64,000 nucleotides of DNA, taken from Pseudomonas khavaziana. GTDB taxonomy: Bacteria; Pseudomonadota; Gammaproteobacteria; Pseudomonadales; Pseudomonadaceae. A program made the translations under genes and the position numbers. This document shows, piece after piece, positions 36,444 through 44,532 of this stretch. Numbering within the stretch: the stretch's first letter is position 1; each line of letters starts with the position of its first letter. Location: NCBI RefSeq assembly GCF_019145205.1, contig NZ_JAHSTT010000007.1:62001-126000 (forward strand), read 5' to 3'. The notes beneath the pieces are model-generated. The model did not search any database. It was not told the origin of the DNA and saw only the letters and a program-made list of their open reading frames with translations.

Positions 36444-36849
36444 ATGTGCGGAGGGCTTTCACAATACAGCGGCATACACGACTTCGTTGCAGCGCTGAGT
36501 ATGTCAAACGCGATGGTAAGCTCCGTAGGCGATCAGCCGCTAGAGCGGTACAACGTAGCCCCCAAAACTGCGGTTGCGCTACTGCATCTCAAGGGCGACC
36601 TGCTACATGCGGACGCGGTGCGCTTGGGATGGCGGCTTCGTGATCATCACCGCCGACAGTGCAGTGAGTATGGTGGACATTCACGACCGCCGCCCCGTGG
36701 TGCTGACACCTGATCTGGCCCGTGAGTGGCTGGACCTGGCCACACCCAAAGAGCGCGCCGAGCGGATGATGTTGCATCAGGGCGCGCCAGCCGAGGTATT
36801 CGAGTGGTTCAAGGTCAATACGGCTGTGGGCAACGTGATATCTTTCTGA
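36444..36849 (+). pseudogene. SRAP/YedK (SOS response-associated peptidase), internally deleted
   Basis: The 5' part reads MCGGLSQYSGIHDFVAALSM to DAVRLGW and has the catalytic Cys2 after Met removal. The 3' part, in another frame, reads GGFVIITADSAVSMVDIHDR to VNTAVGNVISF. About 85-90 residues between RLGW and DGGF are missing, including the usual central Asn, Glu and His of the active site; the join is near 36630. SRAP proteins cross-link to abasic sites in single-stranded DNA. The gene is divergent from umuD across a shared LexA box. It should be inactive. Confidence 0.8.
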
Positions 36850-36889
36850 TACGCCCGTTTTTATTGACGGATGGGGTGGGAATATAAAT

Positions 36890-36916
36890 CCCGAAGATCA
36901 GGCGAGTTCGGGTTTT
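36890..36916 (+). terminator. possible terminator after SRAP remnant
   Basis: CCCGAA and TTCGGG form a six-pair stem around an eleven-base loop, followed by TTTT. Weak but suitably placed. Confidence 0.4.
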
Positions 36917-37008
36917 CGACTGTTCGTGGCGATAATGCGCAAATGATTAGGGGCAGTGGCCGCCGCCCAAAAAAACAGCCCTACTGCGATTGAATTGGAG
37001 AAGTGATA

Positions 37009-37788
37009 ATGAGTAACTCATATCGTAGCCTGCTAATGAATAAAACAACCTCAACGCCAATAAAATATTTAGTAGGCCTTTCAGCCTTATTCATAAGCAG
37101 TTTAATTTATGCGAACGCCAGCGCATCGTTGCCTGATGACAATCTGGATATGTATGACGCCCCAAAACTCATAGAGCAGGGAAAGTACAACGAGGCAAAA
37201 ACCCTACTGCTAAGAGAAGAAAAAACCATAACCGATATTAGCAAACTATGCACTATCTACAGTTCAATGCTAGGTCTGTCATCAATAAGCGACAATAAAG
37301 AAGAAGGAGCAAAATACGCTAGCTTATTTCAAAAATGCTATAAGGAAAACAGCAACCCTTATATTTTTCTTGGTGCCATGACCCTCTATTTTAAAGGAGA
37401 GCACGAAAAATCAATAGGCATTATGGACAAACTCTTAGTCAAGATAAACCATGAGCTTTCCGAAGAAAAACAATCAGAATTCCAAGTTTTTGCGGACAAA
37501 AATTTAATCTCTGCCATTTATAGGCTTAAAGCCTCCGACCTCCTGAACCGCCAAGACCCACAAAAAGCAAAACCCATGATTATTTCGTTCGCGGAACAAT
37601 CTTACGAAGCCACACCATTTGGTGAAGCTGAAGTTTTCTTAGCTGCCATCTATAAACTATATGGCGATACTGAGCGCTCAAAATCAATTATAGAAAAGAG
37701 TGACGGAAGAACCACTGAGGCACACACTGTTGACGTAATATTAAACTCGATCAAGCAGAAAACAAATAATGCTTCAGTCTCGCCTTAG
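37009..37788 (+). CDS. hypothetical secreted TPR-like protein (259 aa)
   Basis: An AT-rich gene. ATG 37009 follows GGAG by eight bases. Residues 18-42 form a signal peptide (KYLVGLSALFISSLIYANASA), so the protein is probably periplasmic. The mature part is helical, with repeat-like pairs (LIEQGKYNEAKTLLLREEK, GEHEKSIGIMDKL, LYGDTERSKSIIEKS) that resemble TPR or Sel1-like helices. No specific family is recognised. Base composition differs from the core genes and suggests transfer together with the island region. Confidence 0.65.
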   Translation: MSNSYRSLLMNKTTSTPIKYLVGLSALFISSLIYANASASLPDDNLDMYDAPKLIEQGKYNEAKTLLLREEKTITDISKLCTIYSSMLGLSSISDNKEEGAKYASLFQKCYKENSNPYIFLGAMTLYFKGEHEKSIGIMDKLLVKINHELSEEKQSEFQVFADKNLISAIYRLKASDLLNRQDPQKAKPMIISFAEQSYEATPFGEAEVFLAAIYKLYGDTERSKSIIEKSDGRTTEAHTVDVILNSIKQKTNNASVSP

Positions 37789-37941
37789 CAAGGTTGACCC
37801 GGCAGGTACCAACTGCCACCCACAAGTGGCGCTCGTACCCGATCCGCTGCCACCGCTTGCGCCTTGCACGGTATCAACACCGGCACCTCCACCCGTACAG
37901 TGCGTACTTCCAGCTTCCTGCGAGCACCAAGGCGAAACAGC

Positions 37942-38196
37942 TCAGGAATACTTTCTGGAATATCTTGCAGTGGGTTTTGTAGTACACAACCCCAACTCCT
38001 GATCCATGATCGCGCTGGTAGCCAGTGCGGGCTCGCCGGCGGTTTGCGTAACGCTATCAGTTCTTGGCTTCTGGGAGACTCCAATGCCCATGAAGACAAT
38101 GCCGGGGATCCAGATACCGGGGATCGAGGTGGCGAGGCCTACGGCTAGAAGTGACGCGCCGACAATGAACATTGGTCGTTTGATTGTGTTGTCCAT
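37942..38196 (-). CDS. small membrane protein (84 aa)
   Basis: ATG 38196 follows a strong GGAGGG site by seven bases. Residues 8-42 hold one or two hydrophobic helices (MFIVGASLLAVGLATSIPGI). The C-terminal half is polar, with no motif. Function unknown. Confidence 0.55.
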   Translation of the reverse strand: MDNTIKRPMFIVGASLLAVGLATSIPGIWIPGIVFMGIGVSQKPRTDSVTQTAGEPALATSAIMDQELGLCTTKPTARYSRKYS

Positions 38197-38398
38197 AACT
38201 CACACCCTCCATTAAGAATTCCTACCATTTAACCATGAGTCAGCCGCTATAGCGGCATACCGAAGCGACGCTAAAAATGCGTTGAGAGCCTAGATCTGGC
38301 GCTCAGGTTCATCGCTGCGGGGATCTTTTTCACCCCTACTATCTTGAAGCTTGGCTTCCGGGTCACCGCACTCAGCCATTTGAGACCCTAAGTCGGGG

Positions 38399-38632
38399 CT
38401 ATGGGCAAAAATCCCCGAGGCTGTCCCGCGCAATTTGAACAGCATATTCAAGCAATTCAAGGGGAACACTTGGCTCAAATAGGGTTACCTCGAAACGCAG
38501 CGTTTCGTCATTCCGGAAGATCTCGAACATCTGAGCCCTCTCGCCTTCCCAGCACTCTAAAGCCAAGCCGTCATGACCTATGACGACGCTTGACGCACGG
38601 CAAAAACGGTATTCAATTCCATGTACGACCAC
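38399..38632 (-). CDS. hypothetical protein (77 aa)
   Basis: A GTG start at 38632 is preceded by GGAGG at an ideal distance. The protein is soluble and mixed alpha/beta (MVVHGIEYRFCRASSVVIGH), with alternating hydrophobic strands and a C-terminal helix (LELLEYAVQIARDSL). No family is recognised. It is divergent from the next small gene. Confidence 0.5.
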   Translation of the reverse strand: MVVHGIEYRFCRASSVVIGHDGLALECWEGERAQMFEIFRNDETLRFEVTLFEPSVPLELLEYAVQIARDSLGDFCP

Positions 38633-38714
38633 ATCTCACCTCCATTTCCAAGGAGGCAACGATACCTCTCCCCTCTATGAATTTGATAGCCGCTATAGCG
38701 GCAAGGATGAAGTC

Positions 38715-38909
38715 ATGCGTGGAGAAAACAGAATCCCCGACGAAACCTGGCCAGCCAATGAAGAGCTGGTCAATTGCGACAGTCTTGGTGAGCTACTGGC
38801 CGAGAACGACGACCTTGAAGTCGGGGCAATCGTTTGGAAGGGAGAGAGATTCCCGGTAGCCCGACCTCCAGAAACACAAAAGCCCCGCATTCGCGGGGCT
38901 TTCGTGTAA
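38715..38909 (+). CDS. small hypothetical protein (64 aa)
   Basis: ATG 38715 follows AAGGA by seven bases. The product (MRGENRIPDETWPANEELVN) is acidic and soluble, and ends KPRIRGAFV, with the last codons read through the terminator hairpin of tRNA-Ser. The overlap with the terminator may mean the natural stop was lost or that the hairpin serves both strands. Confidence 0.45.
   Translation: MRGENRIPDETWPANEELVNCDSLGELLAENDDLEVGAIVWKGERFPVARPPETQKPRIRGAFV
38879..38902. terminator. terminator of tRNA-Ser (bidirectional)
   Basis: AAAAGCCCCGC ... GCGGGGCTTT forms a strong stem with an ATTC loop, twelve bases beyond the tRNA 3' end. On the tRNA strand it is followed by T residues. Confidence 0.85.
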
Positions 38910-38913
38910 ATCT

Positions 38914-39004
38914 TGGCGGGAAACCAGGGATTCGAACCCTGGGAACGCTATTAACGTTCGCCGGTTTTCAAGACCGGTGCATTCAACCACTCTGCCAATT
39001 TCCC
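38914..39004 (-). tRNA. tRNA-Ser (anticodon UGA)
   Basis: A 91-base tRNA including the encoded CCA. The acceptor stem pairs GGGAAAT with GTTTCCC. The anticodon loop is CTTGAAA (anticodon TGA), followed by a long variable arm (GCGAACGTTAATAGCGTTC) typical of serine tRNAs, and the T-loop GGTTCGAATCC. It reads UCA and, by wobble, other UCN codons. It is close to, but outside, the rulB island and shows no attached integrase. Confidence 0.96.
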
Positions 39005-39108
39005 TTGTGCATCACAGGATTATAGTAGCTCATCCCGTCTCAGCGGGCGCCATAATACCCGAATGAAACACACTGTCAAACTCTCTGCATCGCTTGTTAC
39101 AGGGCGTC

Positions 39109-39117
39109 TGTTATGAT
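39109..39117 (+). promoter_or_regulatory. extended -10 promoter of yccA-like gene
   Basis: TGTTATGAT fits the extended -10 form (TG-N-TATAAT) and sits 40 bases before the ATG. No good -35 at normal spacing. Confidence 0.5.
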
Positions 39118-39156
39118 CTTTGCGACTGAACGTTTCAAAACTGAAGGAGTGTCGCC

Positions 39157-39828
39157 ATGCGCGAACAGAATTACGCAGTGAATGGTAACGCGCAGGCTGA
39201 GCAGCTTGAAGTCAGCCGCGTGTTGCGCAACACCTACGGCCTGCTCGCCCTTACCCTCGCATTCAGCGGCGTAATGGCGTACGTGGCCCAGCAGATGCGC
39301 GTTGGTTATCCGAATATCTTCGTCGTGCTGATCGGCTTCTATGGTCTGTTCTTCCTGACCAACAAGTTGCGCGATTCGGCCTGGGGCCTGGTGTCGGCGT
39401 TTGCCTTGACCGGTTTCATGGGCTTCATCCTCGGCCCGATCCTCAACCGCTACCTCGGCATGGCCGGTGGTGCGGAAGTGGTCAGTTCGGCGTTTGCCAT
39501 GACCGCCCTGGTGTTTGGTGGCCTGTCGGCCTATGTGCTGATCAGCCGTAAGGACATGAGCTTCCTGGGTGGTTTCATCACCGCGGGCTTCTTCGTGTTG
39601 CTGGCGGCAGTGGTGGCCAGCATGTTCTTCCAGATCAGCGGCTTGCAACTGGCGATCAGCGCGGGTTTTGTGCTGTTTTCCTCGGTGTGCATCCTGTTCC
39701 AGACCAGCGCCATCATCCACGGCGGTGAGCGTAACTACATTATGGCGACCGTGAGCCTGTATGTTTCGATCTACAACCTGTTTATCAGCCTGTTGCAGAT
39801 CTTCGGCATCATGAGCCGCGACGACTGA
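39157..39828 (+). CDS. yccA: Bax inhibitor-1/YccA family membrane protein
   Basis: A 223-residue inner-membrane protein with seven predicted helices and the BI-1 family ending (SIYNLFISLLQIFGIMSRDD). YccA modulates the FtsH protease in E. coli by acting as a slow substrate; the same role is likely here. AAGGAG precedes the ATG. It is followed by a strong terminator shared with the convergent murB operon. Confidence 0.92.
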   Translation: MREQNYAVNGNAQAEQLEVSRVLRNTYGLLALTLAFSGVMAYVAQQMRVGYPNIFVVLIGFYGLFFLTNKLRDSAWGLVSAFALTGFMGFILGPILNRYLGMAGGAEVVSSAFAMTALVFGGLSAYVLISRKDMSFLGGFITAGFFVLLAAVVASMFFQISGLQLAISAGFVLFSSVCILFQTSAIIHGGERNYIMATVSLYVSIYNLFISLLQIFGIMSRDD

Positions 39829-39843
39829 TCAGTCGTCACAATA

Positions 39844-39879
39844 AAAAATGCCCCGTATCGCGAGATACGGGGCATTTTT
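39844..39879. terminator. bidirectional terminator between yccA and murB operon
   Basis: AAAATGCCCCGTATC-GCGA-GATACGGGGCATTTT forms a long GC-rich hairpin flanked by A and T runs on both sides, so it can end transcription in both directions. Confidence 0.92.
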
Positions 39880-39901
39880 ATTTCCAGGCCTGCACGAATG
39901 G

Positions 39902-40921
39902 TCAGTACTGGTTGGGCTCCATTTCCAGCTCGACCTTGAAGCGCTGGAAGATATCCTGCTGGATACGCAACGCCAGGTTGGCAATCTCGCGGCCTGTGGC
40001 GGTGCCGTAGTTGACCAGCACCAGCGCCTGCAGCTTGTGCACGCCCGCATCGCCCTCTCGAAAGCCCTTCCACCCTGCCTTGTCGATCAGCCAGCCGGCG
40101 GCGAGTTTCATTTGCCCGTCGGTCTGGGGGTAGGCCACCAGGTCCGGGTACTGGCTTTTCAGCTCATCAGCGAGGGCCTGGGATACCAGCGGGTTCTTGA
40201 AGAAGCTGCCGGCATTGCCCAGCTCTGCCGGGTCGGGCAGCTTTTCCCGGCGAATGCTGCAGATCGCCCGGCTGACATCGCTTGGCGTGGCGTCGGTAAT
40301 ACCCTGGGCGGCCAGGCGTTGTTGTACCGGGCCGTAGTCAAGTTTCAGCTGGCTGGCGCGGCTGAGGGCAAAGCGTACTCGCAGGATCAACCAGCGCCCG
40401 ACCTCATGCTTGAACAGGCTGTCACGGTAAGCAAACCTGCATTCGTCCAGGCTGAAATCCCGCAGCTCGCCGGTCTGGCGATCCAGGGCGATGAGGCCGG
40501 CGAACACATCCTTGATCTCCACGCCGTAGGCACCGATGTTCTGCATCGGCGCCGCACCGACCGTGCCGGGGATCAGGCTGAGGTTTTCCAGGCCGCACAA
40601 GCCATGATCAAGAGTCCACAATACAAACGGGTGCCAGGCTTCGCCCGCTTCGGCTTCGACGACCACGTGCACGCCATCGTCGTGCACCACGCGAATGCCT
40701 TGGGTGGCCATGCGCAATACCAGGGCAGGCACATCCTGGGTCAGCAACAGGTTGCTGCCACCGCCTATCACCAATAGCGGCAGTGCTTGCGCGGCGGCGT
40801 AGGCCAACGCCTCGCGGACATCCGCATCACTGTGGGCCTCGGCAAACAATTGAGCGCGCACATCAATGCCAAAGCTGTTGAATGGCTTGAGCGATACCTG
40901 CGCAAGCACTTGCAAGGTCAT
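39902..40921 (-). CDS. murB: UDP-N-acetylenolpyruvoylglucosamine reductase
   Basis: A 339-residue FAD enzyme that reduces UDP-GlcNAc-enolpyruvate to UDP-MurNAc, the second committed step of peptidoglycan synthesis. The FAD loop GGGSNLL (about 52-58) and the active-site segment NAGSFFKNP with the proton-donor serine are visible. It is a type I MurB like the E. coli enzyme. It overlaps the preceding phosphatase gene as ATGA and is last in an operon kdsB-ptp-murB. Confidence 0.95.
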   Translation of the reverse strand: MTLQVLAQVSLKPFNSFGIDVRAQLFAEAHSDADVREALAYAAAQALPLLVIGGGSNLLLTQDVPALVLRMATQGIRVVHDDGVHVVVEAEAGEAWHPFVLWTLDHGLCGLENLSLIPGTVGAAPMQNIGAYGVEIKDVFAGLIALDRQTGELRDFSLDECRFAYRDSLFKHEVGRWLILRVRFALSRASQLKLDYGPVQQRLAAQGITDATPSDVSRAICSIRREKLPDPAELGNAGSFFKNPLVSQALADELKSQYPDLVAYPQTDGQMKLAAGWLIDKAGWKGFREGDAGVHKLQALVLVNYGTATGREIANLALRIQQDIFQRFKVELEMEPNQY

Positions 40922-41382
40922 AAGCGCCCCTTCAATTCGATCACCAATAAATCGCAGGCGCGCTCGATCAGGTCCAGGACCCGCTCGAAACCTTGCTCAC
41001 CTTCATAGTAAGGGTCTGGCACCTCGTCCACTTCGCCGTCAAAGCGATGCAGGAACAAATCCAGTTCTGCCTTGCCCTGCCCCGGCTGCATGGCCTTGAG
41101 GTTGCGCAGGTTGCTGTGGTCCATGGCCAGGATCAGGTCGTAGCGCGCAAAGTCAGCGCGGCTGACCTGCTGGGCACGCTGGGATGACAAGTCATAACCA
41201 CGCGCCAGTGCCGCACGTTGGCTGCGCTGGTCCGGCGGGTTGCCGATATGCCATTCGCCGGTGCCGGCAGACGCCACTTCAACCTGGCCGGACAAGCCTG
41301 CGTCGCGCAATTTATGGCGTAACACGCCTTCAGCGGTTGGCGAGCGGCAGATATTGCCCAGGCATACAAACAGCACTTCCAT
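40918..41382 (-). CDS. low molecular weight protein-tyrosine phosphatase
   Basis: A 154-residue phosphatase with the P-loop CLGNICRS (C-x5-R, Cys7 and Arg13) and the general-acid loop DPYYEG near residue 120. It dephosphorylates tyrosine on target proteins, and in related systems acts on envelope or exopolysaccharide regulators. ATG 41382 overlaps the kdsB stop as ATGA; a longer upstream frame is an artefact inside kdsB. Confidence 0.92.
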   Translation of the reverse strand: MEVLFVCLGNICRSPTAEGVLRHKLRDAGLSGQVEVASAGTGEWHIGNPPDQRSQRAALARGYDLSSQRAQQVSRADFARYDLILAMDHSNLRNLKAMQPGQGKAELDLFLHRFDGEVDEVPDPYYEGEQGFERVLDLIERACDLLVIELKGRL

Positions 41383-42146
41383 CAGGCGCCCAGCAGGCGA
41401 CGGACGCGCTCCAGGTCTTCCTGGGTGTCGACACCTGCTGGCGGCGCCTCCAGGGCATCGCTGACATGAATGCGCACGCCGTGCCACAGGGCACGCAGTT
41501 GCTCCAGGGATTCGGTGTTTTCCAGCCAGCAAGGCCCCCAACTGACGAAGTCATGCAGGAAACCAGCCCGATAGGCGTATATGCCGATGTGGCGGCGATA
41601 CGGCACGCCTTCCGGCAATACGTCGCGATTGCTGGCGAAGGCATCCCGCGCCCAAGGCAGGGTCGAGCGACTGAACGTCAGTGCCAGGCCATTGATGTCG
41701 CTGACCACTTTCACCACGTTCGGGTTGAACAGCGTTTCAATATCTTCGATCGGTTCGGCCAGGGTCGCCATGCGGGCTTCGCCATGGGCCGCCAGGTTGG
41801 CGGCAACCTGGTCGATGACGCTCGGCGGGATCAACGGCTCATCGCCTTGTACGTTGACCACGATGGCATCTGGTGCCAAACCGAGCTGAGTGGCCACTTC
41901 GGCCAGGCGATCAGTGCCGGAGTTGTGGTCTTCACGGGTCAGTACCGCTTCGGCACCAAAGCCTTTGCACGCAGCGATGATACGTGGGTCATCGGTGGCG
42001 ACCACCACGCGCTCGGCGCTGCTTTTGCAGGCTTGTTCCCACACCAGCTGAATCATCGGTTTGTCGCCGATCATTTGCAGCGGCTTGCCCGGCAGGCGCG
42101 TCGAGGCATAGCGCGAAGGAATGACAACGGTAAAGGCGGTGGTCAT
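41382..42146 (-). CDS. kdsB: 3-deoxy-manno-octulosonate cytidylyltransferase
   Basis: A 254-residue enzyme activating Kdo as CMP-Kdo for lipid A inner-core synthesis. The N-terminal nucleotide-binding motif IPSRYASTRLPGKPL (about 9-23) and NVQGDEPL (about 98-105) are characteristic. It overlaps both neighbours (Trm112-like upstream, phosphatase downstream) by four bases. Confidence 0.95.
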   Translation of the reverse strand: MTTAFTVVIPSRYASTRLPGKPLQMIGDKPMIQLVWEQACKSSAERVVVATDDPRIIAACKGFGAEAVLTREDHNSGTDRLAEVATQLGLAPDAIVVNVQGDEPLIPPSVIDQVAANLAAHGEARMATLAEPIEDIETLFNPNVVKVVSDINGLALTFSRSTLPWARDAFASNRDVLPEGVPYRRHIGIYAYRAGFLHDFVSWGPCWLENTESLEQLRALWHGVRIHVSDALEAPPAGVDTQEDLERVRRLLGA

Positions 42147-42328
42147 TTATCCAGGCGCTCATCGGTGGTCAAGGTACGGGCTTCGCTTTCGAGCATGACC
42201 GGGATGCCGTCACGGATAGGGTAAGCCAGGCCGGCGCCCTTGCTGATCAGCTCGGTCTTGTCGGCGCTGAGCTTGAGCGGGCCTTTGCAGATCGGGCAAG
42301 CGAGGATATCGAGCAGTTTGGTGTCCAT
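42143..42328 (-). CDS. Trm112/YcaR family protein
   Basis: A 61-residue protein beginning MDTKLLDILACPICKGPLKL. It is a small Trm112-like fold, with the CPIC pair and a partner region that in some members binds zinc; only two cysteines remain here. Its function in bacteria is unclear. It sits between lpxK and kdsB, a conserved position in Pseudomonas and enterics. Confidence 0.9.
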   Translation of the reverse strand: MDTKLLDILACPICKGPLKLSADKTELISKGAGLAYPIRDGIPVMLESEARTLTTDERLDK

Positions 42329-42352
42329 GAGTGTTTCCTGGAAAGAAGCGTT

Positions 42353-43363
42353 TTAAGGCAAGAGACGGTCGGGCAGCAGACGCATCAGCTGCGTGTCGAA
42401 CCAGGCGACGAACGCCGGTGACGGCACCGCATCCACCGCAAGGTACCACCAGTCGGGCTGGGCAAAGGCGCGGCACTTCACCGCGTCCTTTTCGGTCATG
42501 ACCAGCGGCAATGACGGGGTAAAACTCAAGACCTCGGCGCTGTAGGGCGCGTGGTCGGCAAAAGCATGGGGTATCGGCTGCCAGTGTAGCGTTTCAAGGG
42601 TATTGAAGAAACGTTGCGGATTGCCGATGCCAGCGACTGCATGCACCTGCTGGCCCTCAGGAAAGTAGGCTACCGGCTGGCGCTCGCCACTGTGCAGGTT
42701 GATCAGCGCAGTGGGTTGCAGGCGAAAGGCAAAGCCATCTTCACGGTCCGTCGCGGCACCGTTATACAGCAGCGCATCGACACTCTGCAGGCGCTCCACC
42801 GGCTCGCGCAACGGCCCGGCAGGCAGGCAGCGTCGATTGCCAAGCCCGCGGGCGGCATCGATCAGCACCAGTTCGAGATCGCGGGCCAGGCGGTAATGCT
42901 GCAAGCCGTCGTCGGAAAGAATCAGGTCCAGGGGTTCACTGGCCAGCAGGGCCTTTACCGCGCGACTGCGGTCGGGGTCGATCATCAGCGCTACGCCGCT
43001 GCGCTGTACGATCAGCAAGGGCTCGTCGCCGGCCACGTCGGCGCTGTGGCTGGCCTCGACCCGCCACGGCAGTTGCGGTGGCTTGGCGCCGTAGCCACGG
43101 CTGACCACACCCACGCGCAAACCGCTGCGCCGGCAGTGTTCGATCAGCCACAGGATCAACGGCGTCTTGCCAGTGCCTCCTACGGTGATGTTGCCGACCA
43201 CCACTATCGGCACCGGCGATTGATAGATCTCGCCCTCGCCCGCCACAAAGCGCGCACGCTTGCGTTGCACTACCCGGCGATACAGTGACTCCAGCGGGCG
43301 CAACAACACCAGCGCCGGATGGCCCTCGTACCAGGCCTTGAGCAAACGATCGGACATGGCCAT
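42353..43363 (-). CDS. lpxK: tetraacyldisaccharide 4'-kinase
   Basis: A 336-residue kinase that phosphorylates the lipid A precursor at the 4' position, at the inner membrane. The Walker A-like loop GNITVGGTGKTPL (about 57-69) follows an N-terminal amphipathic helix. The start at 43363 overlaps the exbD stop as ATGA; ATG 43357 (MSDRLL) is also possible. Confidence 0.95.
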   Translation of the reverse strand: MAMSDRLLKAWYEGHPALVLLRPLESLYRRVVQRKRARFVAGEGEIYQSPVPIVVVGNITVGGTGKTPLILWLIEHCRRSGLRVGVVSRGYGAKPPQLPWRVEASHSADVAGDEPLLIVQRSGVALMIDPDRSRAVKALLASEPLDLILSDDGLQHYRLARDLELVLIDAARGLGNRRCLPAGPLREPVERLQSVDALLYNGAATDREDGFAFRLQPTALINLHSGERQPVAYFPEGQQVHAVAGIGNPQRFFNTLETLHWQPIPHAFADHAPYSAEVLSFTPSLPLVMTEKDAVKCRAFAQPDWWYLAVDAVPSPAFVAWFDTQLMRLLPDRLLP

Positions 43364-43791
43364 CAGGGTGGGCTCGCCGCCTCGACGGTGGTCATGCGCA
43401 AATGACTGAAACCGAGCTTGCCGGCCGCGTCCATGGCGGTGATCACGGCTTGGTGCTGGGTCTTGCCGTCAGCGCTGATGGACAGCGGCAACTGGGTGTC
43501 ACCACCGGATTCCTTCTGCAAGGCTTCCATAAGGCTGGCGAGGTCGTTTTTCTCCAGCAACTGATTATTCACCGAAAACACGCCATCGGCGCTGATGGCG
43601 ATATCCAGTTGCTTGACCTGCTGGTCCTCGGCAGGCGAACCGCTCACTGCTTCAGGCAAATCGACACGCAGCTGGGTTTCCCGGGTGAAGGTGGTGGTCA
43701 CGACAAAGAACAGCAGCAGGATAAACACCACGTCGATCAATGACGCGAGGTTGATATCGACATTTTCCCGTTGCTTGCGGCGAAATTTCAC
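43363..43791 (-). CDS. exbD: ExbD/TolR family energy-coupling protein
   Basis: A 142-residue protein with one membrane helix near the N-terminus (LASLIDVVFILLLFFVV), whose Asp is the proton-conducting residue, and a periplasmic C-terminal domain. With the ExbB-like partner it converts proton-motive force into movement of an envelope protein. Because it is fused in an operon with lpxK rather than tonB, its partner may not be TonB. Confidence 0.88.
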   Translation of the reverse strand: MKFRRKQRENVDINLASLIDVVFILLLFFVVTTTFTRETQLRVDLPEAVSGSPAEDQQVKQLDIAISADGVFSVNNQLLEKNDLASLMEALQKESGGDTQLPLSISADGKTQHQAVITAMDAAGKLGFSHLRMTTVEAASPP

Positions 43792-44423
43792 GCTTTGCCC
43801 TCGACCAGGTCCACGTCACGGTCGCCCTGCACCACTTCCACCAGCTTGATGGCTTCCTGTTCCATGCCGACCACCAGCTCATCGATGCGCCGTTGCAGGA
43901 AGCGGTGGAAGAACACCGCGGGAATCCCCACCATCAGGCCCGCAGCCGTGGTGATCAAGGCCTTGGAAATACCGCCGGCAAGTACCGCCGCGTTGGTCGC
44001 CATGCCCGCGCCCATGAACGAGCTGAAAATGTCGATCATGCCCAGCACCGTGCCGAGCAGGCCGAGCAGCGGTGCCATGGCGGCGATGGTACCGAGGGCG
44101 TTGATGTAACGCTCCAGCTCATGGATCACCCGCGCAGCCGCTTCCTCAATGCACTCTTTCATGATCTCGCGACCATGCTTGGAGTTGGCCAGGCCGGCGG
44201 CTAGGATTTCACCCAGCGGCGAATTGGCGCGCAGCTCCTTGAGTTTTTGTTTGTCGAGCTGCTTGTTCTTGATCCAGCCCCAGACTTGCCCCAGCAAGTG
44301 CTCGGGGGTGACGCGACTGGCGCGCAGGGTCCACAGGCGTTCGGCAATGATGCCGAGTGCGGCGATGGAGCTCAGAATGATCGGCAACATCATCCAGCCG
44401 CCGGATTTGACCAATTCCCACAC
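43788..44423 (-). CDS. exbB: ExbB/MotA/TolQ family proton channel
   Basis: A 211-residue protein with three membrane helices (about 7-28, 110-135 and 155-180) and the conserved segment LGLLGTVLGMIDIF. I start at GTG 44423 (VWELVKSGGW), which has GAGGGG upstream; a longer frame would run into the comEC gene. It overlaps exbD by four bases. Confidence 0.88.
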   Translation of the reverse strand: MWELVKSGGWMMLPIILSSIAALGIIAERLWTLRASRVTPEHLLGQVWGWIKNKQLDKQKLKELRANSPLGEILAAGLANSKHGREIMKECIEEAAARVIHELERYINALGTIAAMAPLLGLLGTVLGMIDIFSSFMGAGMATNAAVLAGGISKALITTAAGLMVGIPAVFFHRFLQRRIDELVVGMEQEAIKLVEVVQGDRDVDLVEGKA

Positions 44424-44532
44424 AGTGAATGTCCCCTCAAAAAAGTGCGCCACTTTACCATATAGGTTCGGCAGCGGGGTTCGTCGGCTACAGGCCCGCC
44501 CGTCGCGGCCCAGAGTCTTTGGTAACGCCGGA

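Noticed and set aside
38914..39004. tRNA-Ser as attachment site of the island
   Set aside because: No integrase or repeated tRNA 3' end lies beside it; the recombinase elements have their borders within umuC instead.
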